Shown in pieces: positions 15,963 to 25,036 of a DNA stretch of 32,269 nt. The DNA is taken from positions 1 to 32,269 of the forward strand of contig CAZSJY010000018.1 of NCBI GenBank assembly GCA_964607375.1, read 5' to 3'. The translations under genes and the position numbers were made by a program. The notes under the pieces were generated by a model, which saw nothing but the letters and a program-made list of their open reading frames with translations, did not search any database and was not told where the DNA came from. Position 1 is the stretch's first letter. Each line of letters opens with the position of its first letter. The stretch is from JACNLC01 sp964607375 (GTDB lineage Bacteria; Fidelibacterota; Marinisomatia; SCGC-AAA003-L08; JACNLC01).

Positions 15963-17954
15963 ATGTATAAAATAATTTTAGTGATATTCATTTGGATTTC
16001 GTTTCTTTTTTCAGAATCGATTATTAGTCATCACGATATTTCTATGAATATCAATCCATCAACGAATGAACTTGCTACAGAAGATACGTTCATAATTACC
16101 ACAGATGATAATTTTGAGTTTTATCTATCTGATAAACTTACTATACACAGCATCAAGATTGGTGGTAACCAAAGAGAATACGACTTACAATTTGATGAGA
16201 ATATTGGATTCAACCGTATTATAATTCGCAGAAAATTATTGGAATCCAAAACTGTTGAAATTTCAGTTAGTTATTCCGGTGTGATGGTTCAAGATACGGA
16301 ATCATCAACATTTAGTCGTGAAAAAATCGCGATGGAAATTGAAGCAACAATTTCTGAAAAGGGTGTATTTTTGTCGCCATCTTCTGGTTATTATCCAAGA
16401 GCAGATGAGAATTTACTTACTTTCCATACTCAAATTTATCTCCCTGAATATTGGAGTGCAGTTTCGGAAGGGAAATTAATTCAGCAAGGCAAGGCAAATT
16501 CTCTGTTGGATATTTCATTATCAGAGTTTGAAACTCAGCATAAAGTTGATGGAATATTTGTTACAGCTGCTGAGTGGGTAATCAACAAGAAAGTTGTGAA
16601 TGATGTTGAATTCTACACATATTTCTTTCCTGAAGATTCATCTTTAGCTTTGAATTATCTGAACAAAAGTATTGAATATGTTGAGATGTATTCTGAAATG
16701 ATTTCTTCATATCCTTTTCCTAAGTTTGCAGTGGTTGAAAATTTTTTCCCAACTGGATATGGGATGCCTTCTTATACTGTTTTGGGTCGTTCAGTAATTC
16801 ATTTACCATTCATAGTTTACACCTCTCTAGGTCACGAAGTGTTACATAATTGGTGGGGAAATTCCGTTTATGTTGGAGATGGCGGAAATTGGTGTGAAGG
16901 ACTTACATCATATCAAGCTGATTATCTATATAAATTGCAAAAATCTTCTAAAGATGCGAAACAATATCGAAAAAATTTGTTAAAGGATTATACTGTTTAC
17001 GCAACAGAAAAAAAGGATTTTGCACCCAAAGATTTTGTAAGCCGTACGGATATGTCATCTCGTTCAATTGGATACGGAAAAGTAGCGATGATTTTCCATA
17101 TGATTGAAGAATATCTTGGGAATGAAAAATTTATGGAAGCATTAAAATTAGTGGTTAAAAACCAACAATGGAAGGAAACAAGTTACGAACACTTTTTTGT
17201 AGCATTTGAGGAAGTCAGTGGTAAAGATTTATCAGAGTTCAAGCAAAAATGGATTAATGAAAAAGGAAATCCAAAATTAGAATTGGTAAAAGAAAAAAAT
17301 GAGTTTTACATTAAACAAACTAGTGCTGTAAAACCTATGTGGATAAATGTAACAATTCAAACAGGGGAAACAACTCGCATTGATAAAATATTTTCCAATT
17401 CTGAACTAACCAAAATTCCTAATATCAAGAATAGTGTTACAACAGTTATTGTAGATGATGATTATCACATTATGAGAACTTTGGATGAATCAGAAATGGA
17501 CATGACCATAAGACACTTGTTGGGAGAATCTAAATTTGGATTTGTTATTCCGGAGAAAACCGATGAGTGGGTCAATCTTGCTCAGTTGTTTAATGGACAT
17601 ATTGATGCCGATAATAAACTTAGTTTGTTTATACTAACAGATAAAATTCTCGAAATTCCTATGGTTTATTTGGGTGTAATTCCAGAAAAACTAAAATATC
17701 TCAAATCAAATGGTTCAATGGAAATTTACAAACAATCGATGACTTCTGATGACCACAGTTTGGTTTGGGCATTTAAACAAGATAATGAGCAATCGGGACT
17801 TTTAGTTTATTCATCAAATCAACGAGAACTCATTCCACTGGCACGAAAAATTCCTCATTACGGGAAATATGGTTATCTCATTTTCGAGAATGGAAAAAAT
17901 ATAACAAAGGGTAACCACGAAGTAATAGAATCTCCTTTGATTTGGAAAAAGTGA
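15963..17954 (+). CDS. M1-like metallopeptidase with signal peptide
   Basis: Gluzincin of 663 residues related to M1 aminopeptidases. A TTG at 15942 would add seven residues, but ATG 15963 has GAGGA upstream and gives a good signal peptide (MYKIILVIFIWISFLFS). The zinc motif is HEVLH at 291-295; the likely third ligand is Glu312 in NWCEG. Only 16 residues separate them, against 18 in classical M1 enzymes such as the one at 3383. GMPSYTVLG stands where GAMEN is usually found, so substrate-end recognition may differ. The region upstream (about 20-200) is the usual beta-rich M1 N-terminal domain. It lies 54 bases after the M16 lipoprotein gene and is probably co-transcribed. Location should be periplasmic or exported; there is no sorting domain. 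Confidence 0.87.
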   Translation: MYKIILVIFIWISFLFSESIISHHDISMNINPSTNELATEDTFIITTDDNFEFYLSDKLTIHSIKIGGNQREYDLQFDENIGFNRIIIRRKLLESKTVEISVSYSGVMVQDTESSTFSREKIAMEIEATISEKGVFLSPSSGYYPRADENLLTFHTQIYLPEYWSAVSEGKLIQQGKANSLLDISLSEFETQHKVDGIFVTAAEWVINKKVVNDVEFYTYFFPEDSSLALNYLNKSIEYVEMYSEMISSYPFPKFAVVENFFPTGYGMPSYTVLGRSVIHLPFIVYTSLGHEVLHNWWGNSVYVGDGGNWCEGLTSYQADYLYKLQKSSKDAKQYRKNLLKDYTVYATEKKDFAPKDFVSRTDMSSRSIGYGKVAMIFHMIEEYLGNEKFMEALKLVVKNQQWKETSYEHFFVAFEEVSGKDLSEFKQKWINEKGNPKLELVKEKNEFYIKQTSAVKPMWINVTIQTGETTRIDKIFSNSELTKIPNIKNSVTTVIVDDDYHIMRTLDESEMDMTIRHLLGESKFGFVIPEKTDEWVNLAQLFNGHIDADNKLSLFILTDKILEIPMVYLGVIPEKLKYLKSNGSMEIYKQSMTSDDHSLVWAFKQDNEQSGLLVYSSNQRELIPLARKIPHYGKYGYLIFENGKNITKGNHEVIESPLIWKK

Positions 17955-18036
17955 TGCTGAATCAAGTTGCAGGAACACTTAGACAAATCATTGATTTTTG
18001 TTACTTGGCGTCCTTATGAGAGTAAAATGGTAAAAA

Positions 18037-18969
18037 ATGGAAGATATAATAAAAAAATTCAGTTTAGTTGATTATATATTCATCACCATTGGAACATTTA
18101 TAATGGCGATAGGGATTGGCGTTTTTCTTGTGGATGCCAAGGTGGTTCCAGGCGGAGTTTCGGGCTTATCTATGGCTATTCATTATCTCACCGGAAACCG
18201 AATTCCAATTGGTTTGATGATGTTGCTTCTGAATATCCCCTTGTTTATTTGGGGCGTAAAAGAGTTAGGTTCTCGTTTTGGTTGGAGAACATTTTATGGA
18301 TTAGTTTCAAGTTCATTTTTTATTGATTTGGTTCGTGGTGATATTCCTGGACTATCATTCATAGCCCTTCAAAAGACTGAAACTATCATAGATTTACATC
18401 AGAACGATTTTTTCTTTATGATTTTACTTGGTGCTGTTTTGTTAGGGCTAGGACTTGGAATCATATTCAAATTTAAAGGTACTACTGCTGGCTCTGATAT
18501 TGTTGCTGCAATTTTACATAAGCGATTTGGTATCACTCCAGGGCAAGCAATTATGGCAATTGATTTTATTGTGATTGTCTTTGCTGGAATTGTGATTTTC
18601 TTCAAAGATTTATCACCCGACAAACCTGCTGCATCGCTGACGCTTTACGCATTTTTCTTGCTCTTTGTTTCTGCACGAATTATTGATATTATTCTCGATG
18701 GATTCGATTATGCCCGTTCAGCGATTATTATATCAGAAAAACATAGAGAAATTGCAAAAACCATCGTCAAACGATTGAGCCGTGGAGCAACTGCCGTGAA
18801 AGGACGAGGATTGTATTCAGATACCGATCGAGAAATGATTATGACGATTGTATCGAGAAAAGAAGTTGGTATTTTAAAGGAAATTATTGAAAATATCGAT
18901 CCAAAAGCCTTTGTGATTATTAACAATGTTCACGAAGTTTTAGGTCGTGGATTTAGAAGGCGGATTTAG
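18037..18969 (+). CDS. YitT-family membrane protein
   Basis: Protein of 310 residues matching the YitT/DUF161 family: several hydrophobic segments in the first 210 residues, with the typical VDAKVVPGGVSGLSMAIHYL stretch in the first loop and GTTAGSDIVAAIL further on. A soluble C-terminal DUF2179 domain follows from about 220 (SAIIISEKHREIAKTIV and a GRGLYSDTDREMIMTIVSR-like core). The family is widespread; its transport substrate is unsettled. The gene comes 82 bases after the M1-like peptidase; the gap shows no clear promoter or hairpin. It is coupled to the next membrane protein gene by a 3-base gap, so the two probably act or are regulated together. Confidence 0.9.
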   Translation: MEDIIKKFSLVDYIFITIGTFIMAIGIGVFLVDAKVVPGGVSGLSMAIHYLTGNRIPIGLMMLLLNIPLFIWGVKELGSRFGWRTFYGLVSSSFFIDLVRGDIPGLSFIALQKTETIIDLHQNDFFFMILLGAVLLGLGLGIIFKFKGTTAGSDIVAAILHKRFGITPGQAIMAIDFIVIVFAGIVIFFKDLSPDKPAASLTLYAFFLLFVSARIIDIILDGFDYARSAIIISEKHREIAKTIVKRLSRGATAVKGRGLYSDTDREMIMTIVSRKEVGILKEIIENIDPKAFVIINNVHEVLGRGFRRRI

Positions 18970-18972
18970 TTA

Positions 18973-19758
18973 ATGGACTATTTCCTTGTTTGTGTGGTTG
19001 CATTAATTGTTTCTGGATTGACACTTTTTTCAGGATTCGGATTAGGTACCTTATTGATGCCCATTTTTGCACTATTTTTTCCATTACCTGTAGCAATTGC
19101 ATCTACGGCAGTTGTGCATTTGGTTAACAACTTTTTCAAAGTTTATCTTGTAGGTAGAAATGCAAAATTGAAAGTCGTGGTTGAGTTTGCTTTCCCAGCA
19201 GCAATCTTTGCAATGTTTGGTGCAATGATTTTGAAGTATTTCAGTTCAAATCTACCACTATTAGAGTATAAACTTTTTGAAACAATGCATCAAATTACAG
19301 CAATGAAATTGATAATTTCTATCCTGATAATTCTGTTTGCTCTATTTGATTTAATTCCAAAATTGAAAGAAATTTCGTTTGATTCAAAATACATTCTATT
19401 TGGTGGTGCAATTTCAGGTTTCTTTGGTGGATTGTCTGGTCACCAAGGGGCTATGCGTTCAGCGTTTCTAATAAAATCCGGGCTGTCAAAAGAAGAATTT
19501 ATCGGAACAGGAGTTGTCTCTGCAGTTGTTGTAGATATAGCTCGTTTGTTGGTTTACGGAATGGCATTTTATTCTACAAGTTTTGGCGAACTGCAATACA
19601 GTGTAATAAACTTAGTTATTGCGGCAAGTTTATCGGCATTCATCGGTGCGTTTATAGGTAAACGAATAATGCAGAAGATTACTCTCAAAACGGTTCAGGT
19701 TATTGTTGGAATATTTTTAATTTTGTTGGGATTAGGGTTAGGAAGCGGGTTGATTTAG
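18973..19758 (+). CDS. TauE/SafE-family transporter
   Basis: Polytopic membrane protein of 261 residues of the TauE/SafE (DUF81) family, implicated in export of sulfite, sulfoacetate and related organic acids. The family pattern is visible as two repeats: GFGLGTLLMPIFALFFPLP near the N-terminus and GGAISGFFGGLSGHQGAMRS in the middle, each a re-entrant-like Gly-rich segment, and IGAFIGKRIMQK near the end. The specific substrate cannot be read from the sequence. ATG 18973 is three bases after the YitT-family stop. The gene ends convergently 14 bases before a minus-strand gene; a weak AAAAG/CTTTT hairpin there is the only candidate terminator. Confidence 0.9.
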   Translation: MDYFLVCVVALIVSGLTLFSGFGLGTLLMPIFALFFPLPVAIASTAVVHLVNNFFKVYLVGRNAKLKVVVEFAFPAAIFAMFGAMILKYFSSNLPLLEYKLFETMHQITAMKLIISILIILFALFDLIPKLKEISFDSKYILFGGAISGFFGGLSGHQGAMRSAFLIKSGLSKEEFIGTGVVSAVVVDIARLLVYGMAFYSTSFGELQYSVINLVIAASLSAFIGAFIGKRIMQKITLKTVQVIVGIFLILLGLGLGSGLI

Positions 19759-19772
19759 TTGGAAATCCAAAA

Positions 19773-20036
19773 TCAGAAAAGAGTTTGACTTTTTTCAGTT
19801 TCGATCAATTCTCTAATTGCAGGTTTGACATAAATATCGGATAAATTCAATTTAGAAAAAGCTGAAGCTAATCGTTTTATTTTATGTTCTATTGGTTTAT
19901 TTTTATTGATAACGATATATTTATCTTCTTCAACTAAACAATAATCACCATTGAAACTACCTTTACCGATCACCAAACGAATTTCAAGTTGTTCAGCTAG
20001 TTTTTCAAATTCTTGATAAATCAGAGTTTTCTTCAT
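19773..20036 (-). CDS. small protein of unknown function coupled to manC
   Basis: Protein of 87 residues, not recognised. It is soluble, mixed alpha/beta in appearance, without signal peptide, membrane segment or Cys. A helical N-terminus (MKKTLIYQEFEKLAEQLEIR) is followed by strands (GDYCLVEEDKYIVINKN contains its one Cys) and a C-terminal helical half. Its ATG shares one base with the manC stop (TAATG), so it is translated by coupling. Its reality rests on that coupling and on the sensible composition. A role in sugar-nucleotide supply would be a guess from position only. Confidence 0.7.
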   Translation of the reverse strand: MKKTLIYQEFEKLAEQLEIRLVIGKGSFNGDYCLVEEDKYIVINKNKPIEHKIKRLASAFSKLNLSDIYVKPAIRELIETEKSQTLF

Positions 20037-21106
20037 TATAGATATTCTTCTTTGTTCATCGATTCCAACATCTTCACAATATCTTTTACTTTTTCAACTT
20101 CGGACATTGGCATAATTAGAGTTGAATCTTCAAGATTAACAACAGTAATATTTTCCATTCCGATTACAGCGGTCAATTTGTTTGGACTATAAACCATAGA
20201 CTTTTCTGTATTAAGGGTTATTACTTCTCCCTTTATTACATTCTCGTTCTGATTTTTATTCATCACTTCAAATAGAGATTTCCAAGAACCCATATCATTC
20301 CAGGTGAAATCTGCCTTAACAGTATAAACATTTTTAGCATTTTCGAGAATACCGTAATCAATACTTTCCGGTTGAATAAGTTCCCATTCTCTATCTAGGA
20401 CAGTATTGTAATGTGGAGTTCCAATAGCATCAAAAATCGCATCAAGTGAATCGTGGAGTTCACACATAAATGTTTTCATTAAAAGCAAAATCACTTCTGC
20501 TTTAAAAACAAAAATCCCACCATTCCACAAGAATTCATTACTTTTAATAAATTTTTCAGCAGTCACAAAATTAGGTTTTTCAGCAAAAGTTTTAACTTTA
20601 TAGATTTTTGAATATTTATTACTATTTTTATAGTCACACTGAATATATCCATATCCTGTCGCTGGATAAGTGGGAGTAATCCCTACTGTCATTAAAGCAG
20701 ATTTTTCGAAGGCTACCTTTTCGGCTTTGTTAATTGCTTCTACAAATTTATCTTCTTCTTGTATTAAGTGATCTGATGGATAAATTCCCATTACCCCAGA
20801 AGGATCTCGGTGATAAATATGAAGTGCCGCTAATCCGATGGCTGGAGCTGTGTTTTTACCAGATGGTTCAATAATGAAATTTTCTTTTGGAAGTTCTGGG
20901 ATATCTTCCTTTATCAATTTGCATAATTTTTCAGATGCTATTATATATATTTTAGAAGGATCGTTATCAATTTTCTTAATACGATTGACTGTAGTCCTAA
21001 TCATTGAATCATCATTCAGAATACTCAGCAATTGTTTAGGATGATTTTTTCGACTTTTTGGCCAAAATCGTGAACCTGACCCTCCGGCTAAAATGATGTG
21101 ATACAT
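20036..21106 (-). CDS. manC: mannose-1-phosphate guanylyltransferase
   Basis: Makes GDP-mannose from mannose 1-phosphate and GTP for surface polysaccharide or glycoprotein synthesis. The nucleotidyltransferase signature ILAGGSGSRFWPKSR lies at 5-19 and HPKQLL follows directly; FIIEPSGKNTAPAIGLAA, MGIYPSDHLI, AEKPNFVTAEKF, FLWNGGIFVF and ADFTWNDMGSW are all present in the family order. At 356 residues it is the short form without the C-terminal phosphomannose isomerase domain of the bifunctional enzyme. It starts three bases downstream of the stop of the Ig-like lipoprotein gene and overlaps the next gene by one base, making a three-gene minus-strand run. Confidence 0.95.
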   Translation of the reverse strand: MYHIILAGGSGSRFWPKSRKNHPKQLLSILNDDSMIRTTVNRIKKIDNDPSKIYIIASEKLCKLIKEDIPELPKENFIIEPSGKNTAPAIGLAALHIYHRDPSGVMGIYPSDHLIQEEDKFVEAINKAEKVAFEKSALMTVGITPTYPATGYGYIQCDYKNSNKYSKIYKVKTFAEKPNFVTAEKFIKSNEFLWNGGIFVFKAEVILLLMKTFMCELHDSLDAIFDAIGTPHYNTVLDREWELIQPESIDYGILENAKNVYTVKADFTWNDMGSWKSLFEVMNKNQNENVIKGEVITLNTEKSMVYSPNKLTAVIGMENITVVNLEDSTLIMPMSEVEKVKDIVKMLESMNKEEYL

Positions 21107-21109
21107 TTC

Positions 21110-22714
21110 TTACTCCATAAAATTAGTTTGAAAATCAATTTGAATTCCCTCAACTATCCAACGAGTTCTAACCTCAATGAGTTCCGGATAAATTACAAAC
21201 TTAGACGCTGGTTTATATGGTAACCAACTTCCGGAAAAGTAGATTTCTGGATTGAGCGAATTCTCCTGGACAAACCCCCAAATTGTATAATCTCCACTTG
21301 GTAGATTATTAAATTCAAAATTATTTGTATGTGTTGATGTATGGTAAACATCATTTGTTTTGATATTGGTTGCTTCAATTACAACAGCCCGAGAATGCCA
21401 ACTCAGAATGTCACCAGTAATGTTACCACCAGTGACTGTTTTGGGAATTTGGTTCCAGTTTACAGTAATAGTGACTAAAGAATCTTCCATCGGATTATCC
21501 ACCAGATCTCTAATTGTTTCTCCAAGAAACTGTAACTCTATAACCTCTTTAGGAAGCTCTGATACTACCAAAGTGAATGCATTTTTTCGATTTACAACCA
21601 CATCAACAAAATTTGAGTCAATTCTTCCATCTATCAAAAATTTATTATTATTTGATTTTATTTCATAGTTCCAATTTATGATTGGTTCAGAAAATTCAAT
21701 TTGAAAAGTTGAATCTTCAAAAGACGAAGAAACTATTTTCGGAGGAATTGTATCTAACTTCTCCGGCATTACAAAAGAGAATGGTTTTGTTCGATAACGT
21801 TCAATTCGATTTTCTTTATCCAAAATGATAACAACTGAATCACCTACTTCATATCTGTGAGTTTCATTAGTTATAAATTGAGAAGGAGATACTTTGTTAG
21901 GAACCACATATTGCTCTTCGTTTCCATTACTGAAAGTGATTGTACCATAATCCTGGTTGATTAAGTTAATGGACTGAATTTCCAATCGCTCAATTGGATT
22001 TTGCATCATTATTGATACATCATCTACTTTGTCATTCTTAGAGAGATGGATAACTTTGGAAGTCATCATACCATATCGTTTGTGTCGAATATCTTGTGCG
22101 AAATCTGATAACTTATTTTCAACAGCAACTATAGTGTACTCACCTGAAGGAAGAAAATTAAATACAAATTCTCCCTCGTTAGAGGTTTCTACTTTTCTAA
22201 GCAAAGTATCCGGAGTTCCATTATTAAGATTATACAAACCAACCTCAGTGATTACATTCTCATTGATATTTTCTAATTTCCCAGTAATTTCACAGGTAGG
22301 GACCTCAGTTTTTGTAGAATAAATTAACTGAATTGGCTGATTCATTTCATTGTTTTGATAATCTCTTATCCGTCGAGATAATTGAATAATTATTGGATAT
22401 TGCTCCGGCCATTTTTCTTTTGGAAATAAAGTAATTGATCGCCCTCTCACTTTAGCTACATAATCACAGTTTGGAGTGATACTTACCGATGCTGGCACTG
22501 AAAGAGGGTCAATCATTTCAGAAAACTTCAAAGTAATTTTCTGTTTTGGATCAATATTGGTAGTTCCACTTTCAGGAGAGAATTTTATGATTTTTGGAGG
22601 AGTTAAATCTTTTGGACCACCTCCGGGAGAACCTAATGCAGCACATCTTAATGTTAGCATAAATGCTAACAAAATAATAATTACACAACTGATTTTGATG
22701 TTAATGAGTTTCAT
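21110..22714 (-). CDS. Ig-like (Big_5) domain lipoprotein
   Basis: Surface or periplasmic lipoprotein, 534 residues from ATG 22714. An upstream start at 22759 is possible but would bury the signal peptide, so it is not used. The signal ends at Cys24 (LTLRC), followed by AALGSPGGGPKDLTPP, the hallmark N-terminus of a protein family common in Bacteroidota and relatives. The Arg before the Cys is unusual for a lipobox. Residues about 38-135 form a Big_5 Ig-like domain (PPKIIKFSPESG). Then come carboxypeptidase-regulatory-like strands (LPSGEYTIVAVEN, near 190, and a second LPSGDYTIWGF near 475), a common pairing. The function is unknown; the family is thought to be structural. The gene is first in the run with manC. 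Confidence 0.85.
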   Translation of the reverse strand: MKLINIKISCVIIILLAFMLTLRCAALGSPGGGPKDLTPPKIIKFSPESGTTNIDPKQKITLKFSEMIDPLSVPASVSITPNCDYVAKVRGRSITLFPKEKWPEQYPIIIQLSRRIRDYQNNEMNQPIQLIYSTKTEVPTCEITGKLENINENVITEVGLYNLNNGTPDTLLRKVETSNEGEFVFNFLPSGEYTIVAVENKLSDFAQDIRHKRYGMMTSKVIHLSKNDKVDDVSIMMQNPIERLEIQSINLINQDYGTITFSNGNEEQYVVPNKVSPSQFITNETHRYEVGDSVVIILDKENRIERYRTKPFSFVMPEKLDTIPPKIVSSSFEDSTFQIEFSEPIINWNYEIKSNNNKFLIDGRIDSNFVDVVVNRKNAFTLVVSELPKEVIELQFLGETIRDLVDNPMEDSLVTITVNWNQIPKTVTGGNITGDILSWHSRAVVIEATNIKTNDVYHTSTHTNNFEFNNLPSGDYTIWGFVQENSLNPEIYFSGSWLPYKPASKFVIYPELIEVRTRWIVEGIQIDFQTNFME

Positions 22715-22719
22715 AGTGT

Positions 22720-22735
22720 TACCGAAATTTCGGTA
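22720..22735. promoter_or_regulatory. perfect 16-bp palindrome, possible operator
   Basis: TACCGAAATTTCGGTA lies five bases upstream of the lipoprotein start, in the gap between the minus-strand lipoprotein/manC run and the plus-strand yqgE gene. On the minus strand a TTGAAA / TAGCAT pair with an 18-base spacer lies just upstream of it, which would put the palindrome near the transcription start. A dimeric repressor site or a hairpin over the ribosome entry region are both possible. Confidence 0.4.
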
Positions 22736-22818
22736 GTTAGCAATGCTACAAACAAGCATTTATTATTTTCAATATTCATCACGGAAGTTATACAAATATT
22801 CCTGTAAATTATGACACT

Positions 22819-23361
22819 ATGTACACAAATCATTTATTAATTGCAATGCCACAAATGACCGATCAGATATTCGGTAAAAGTGTGATTTATATATGTGAAC
22901 ACGATTCAAAGGGTGCAATGGGGATTATAGTCAACAAACCCTTACCTTCAGAAAGTGTTCAAGGAATTTTAACAGAAACGGGATTAGATGAGACTGATTC
23001 TTTTCCAAAGATCTATTTTGGTGGTCCTGTAGGAATGAATCATGGTTTTATACTGCACGACACAAAATACCACATAGATGGTACTCATAATATCTCAAAG
23101 AAAATTGCTTTAACTTCCAACCTTGATATTATTCACGATATGGTTGATGGAAAAGGACCAAACAAATATCGTTTTGCTTTAGGTTATGCAGGCTGGAGTG
23201 CTAAGCAAATTGAGAGTGAAATTGAAAATGGAGATTGGTTAGTTGTTCCTGCAACTCCAAGTTTTATATTTGATACTCCAGATGACCATAAGTGGGATAC
23301 TGCTGCAAAAGAATTTGGAATCGATATGTCAACAATTACTGGCTCAACAGGTATCGCTTAG
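22819..23361 (+). CDS. yqgE: YqgE/AlgH family protein
   Basis: Member of the YqgE/AlgH (DUF179) family, 180 residues, the usual length. Recognised by the N-terminal NHLLIAMPQMTDQIFGKSVI (fits lIAmPxmxdpxFxrsVvyi), HDSKGAMGIIVNKPL, YFGGPVGMNHGFILH, ALGYAGWSAKQIESEIENGD and the C-terminal DDHKWDTAAKEFGID with its conserved Trp. The family is a soluble cytosolic protein of unclear function, linked in Pseudomonas to alginate regulation. It stands alone, divergent from the Ig-like lipoprotein gene and convergent with radC, with no visible ribosome site. Confidence 0.94.
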   Translation: MYTNHLLIAMPQMTDQIFGKSVIYICEHDSKGAMGIIVNKPLPSESVQGILTETGLDETDSFPKIYFGGPVGMNHGFILHDTKYHIDGTHNISKKIALTSNLDIIHDMVDGKGPNKYRFALGYAGWSAKQIESEIENGDWLVVPATPSFIFDTPDDHKWDTAAKEFGIDMSTITGSTGIA

Positions 23362-23377
23362 CATTTTTGTCCACAAT

Positions 23378-24055
23378 TTATAGAAGTCCTTTATCTGCAA
23401 AACTTGTTATTTTGTCTTCTGCAATAATTATGTGATCGTGAAGTATCACCTCTATCGTTTCACATGCAGATTTTAACTTTTTGGTAATTGCAATATCATC
23501 ACTTGAAGGATTTGGATTTCCAGATGGATGATTATGCACAAAAACTACTGAAGCAGCATCTTGCTCAAGTATAATTTTTATAACCTCTCTTGGATAAACA
23601 GCACTTGTTGTTAATGTACCCTCGAACAATTCCACAGAGTCAATTATTTTGTTTTGACTGTTTAACAAAATTACCATAAACACCTCAATGTTCTTATCAC
23701 GAAGTTCATGTTGTAGGTAAGTGAAAACATCTTTAGAAGATCTCACATAATCTTCTCCGATTATACGGTCTTTCAAATATCTCCTTGCAACTGCTTGAAT
23801 TAATTTTAGTCCAAAAATGTTTGAGGGTCCGATTCCCTTAATTGTTAGCAATCTATTAGGAGATGCTTCTAAGACTCCTTTTAGTGATCTAAATTCATTT
23901 ATTAGAGCTTTTGCAGTTGGTTTTTGATCTCGTCTATTATCTGCGAGTTTTAGCAATAATTCGACAACTTCATAATCTAGAAAACCATCTATACCAATGT
24001 TAAGAAATCGTTGTCTTAATCTTGCATAGTGACCTGTTGATTGTTGTATGTCCAT
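23378..24055 (-). CDS. radC: RadC family JAMM-domain protein
   Basis: RadC-like protein of 225 residues. The open frame runs 42 codons further upstream, but that part does not fit the family, and GGAG seven bases before ATG 24055 fixes the start at MDIQQSTGHYARLRQRF. N-terminal helices and a helix-hairpin-helix (LLTIKGIGPSNIFGL, about 69-83) are followed by a JAMM metal-binding domain. His174, His176 and Asp187 form the HxH-x7-S-x2-D signature (VHNHPSGNPNPSSDD). The family was named for DNA repair, but that role has been questioned; it is frequent on mobile elements and in core genomes. Here it lies convergent with yqgE, 16 bases apart. Confidence 0.93.
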   Translation of the reverse strand: MDIQQSTGHYARLRQRFLNIGIDGFLDYEVVELLLKLADNRRDQKPTAKALINEFRSLKGVLEASPNRLLTIKGIGPSNIFGLKLIQAVARRYLKDRIIGEDYVRSSKDVFTYLQHELRDKNIEVFMVILLNSQNKIIDSVELFEGTLTTSAVYPREVIKIILEQDAASVVFVHNHPSGNPNPSSDDIAITKKLKSACETIEVILHDHIIIAEDKITSFADKGLL

Positions 24056-24235
24056 CTTGAATCTCCAAATGTTTATTAAACAATTGTTAAAACCACCTCG
24101 AAAATTATGCGAAAATACATTACTTTTGGAACAGAAAACTGAATAATCTAAATTGAAAATGAATAGGGTTCTAATCCCCAATCAATTCTGCAACTATTCT
24201 TATTGTTTATTTAATGTAAATTCACAACCATATTT

Positions 24236-24946
24236 ATGACAGAATTCATCCATAAAGGCAGTGAGAAGAAGAAATATGTTCAGCAAATGTTTGATGACAT
24301 CTCGCCAAAATATGATTTTCTTAATCATTTACTTAGTTTTGGTATTGATAAATACTGGCTTTGGCAATTAGTTAAGCGATTGAATCTGAAGAAGAATGGA
24401 ATTGTACTCGATGTTGCTTCAGGTACCGGAGCTGTAGGATTTTCAATTGCTAAGAAACATTCTGTAAAAGTTATTGGGCTTGATTATTCATATAAAATGC
24501 TAGAAATTGCTAAAGAAAAAGCTACAAAACGAAAAACAAAAAATATTTCATTTTTACAAGGTGATGGTGAAAATCTTCCATTTGTAAACGAAACTTTTGA
24601 TACACTAACCATTGCATATGGGTTTAGAAATATCGGACATTATGACGATGCTCTAAGAGAATTTTATCGTGTACTTAAACCAAATGGGCAGTTGGCAATT
24701 TTAGAATTTTCTCAACCGAGTTCAGTTTTGTTTAGAAAATTATATCAGTTTTATTTTTCTAAAGTGCTACCTAAAATTGCAGGTTTGTTTGCTCGCAATG
24801 ATGCATACCGTTATCTTCCAGAATCAGTTGATCATTTTCCGAACAGAGAAAAAATTGCTCAAAAACTGATTCAAACAGGATTTGAACGAGCAGAAGTTAT
24901 TGACCTAACTTTTGGAATAACATCCATTTTTATTGGTCAAAAGTAA
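24236..24946 (+). CDS. menG: demethylmenaquinone methyltransferase
   Basis: SAM-dependent methyltransferase of the UbiE/MenG family, 236 residues, catalysing the last step of menaquinone synthesis (demethylmenaquinone to menaquinone). Signatures are MFDDISPKYDFLNHLLSFG near 20-38, the SAM-binding LDVASGTGAVGF, FLQGDGENLPF, the family motif AYGFRNIGHYDDALREFYRV, and the terminal FGITSIFIGQK. In an organism with System II cytochrome c maturation, menaquinone is the expected respiratory quinone. The gene is divergent from radC across a 180-base gap that contains the small palindrome AACAATTGTT but no clear promoter. The ribosome site is weak. Confidence 0.95.
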   Translation: MTEFIHKGSEKKKYVQQMFDDISPKYDFLNHLLSFGIDKYWLWQLVKRLNLKKNGIVLDVASGTGAVGFSIAKKHSVKVIGLDYSYKMLEIAKEKATKRKTKNISFLQGDGENLPFVNETFDTLTIAYGFRNIGHYDDALREFYRVLKPNGQLAILEFSQPSSVLFRKLYQFYFSKVLPKIAGLFARNDAYRYLPESVDHFPNREKIAQKLIQTGFERAEVIDLTFGITSIFIGQK

Positions 24947-25036
24947 TTATTGCAAACTAAATATCTTGATAAAATCAGTGATAGAGAAATACAATTACAG
25001 TTTTAAATTTCGCAGTTAAATTTGGGTAGAAAATTA

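Noticed and set aside
19777..19793. AAAAG/CTTTT hairpin followed by T's between the TauE-like gene and the minus-strand small gene
   Set aside because: A 5-bp A-T stem is too weak to call a terminator with confidence.
23378..24181. Longer radC start at 24181
   Set aside because: The extra 42 residues do not match the family, and GGAG precedes ATG 24055 at the right distance.
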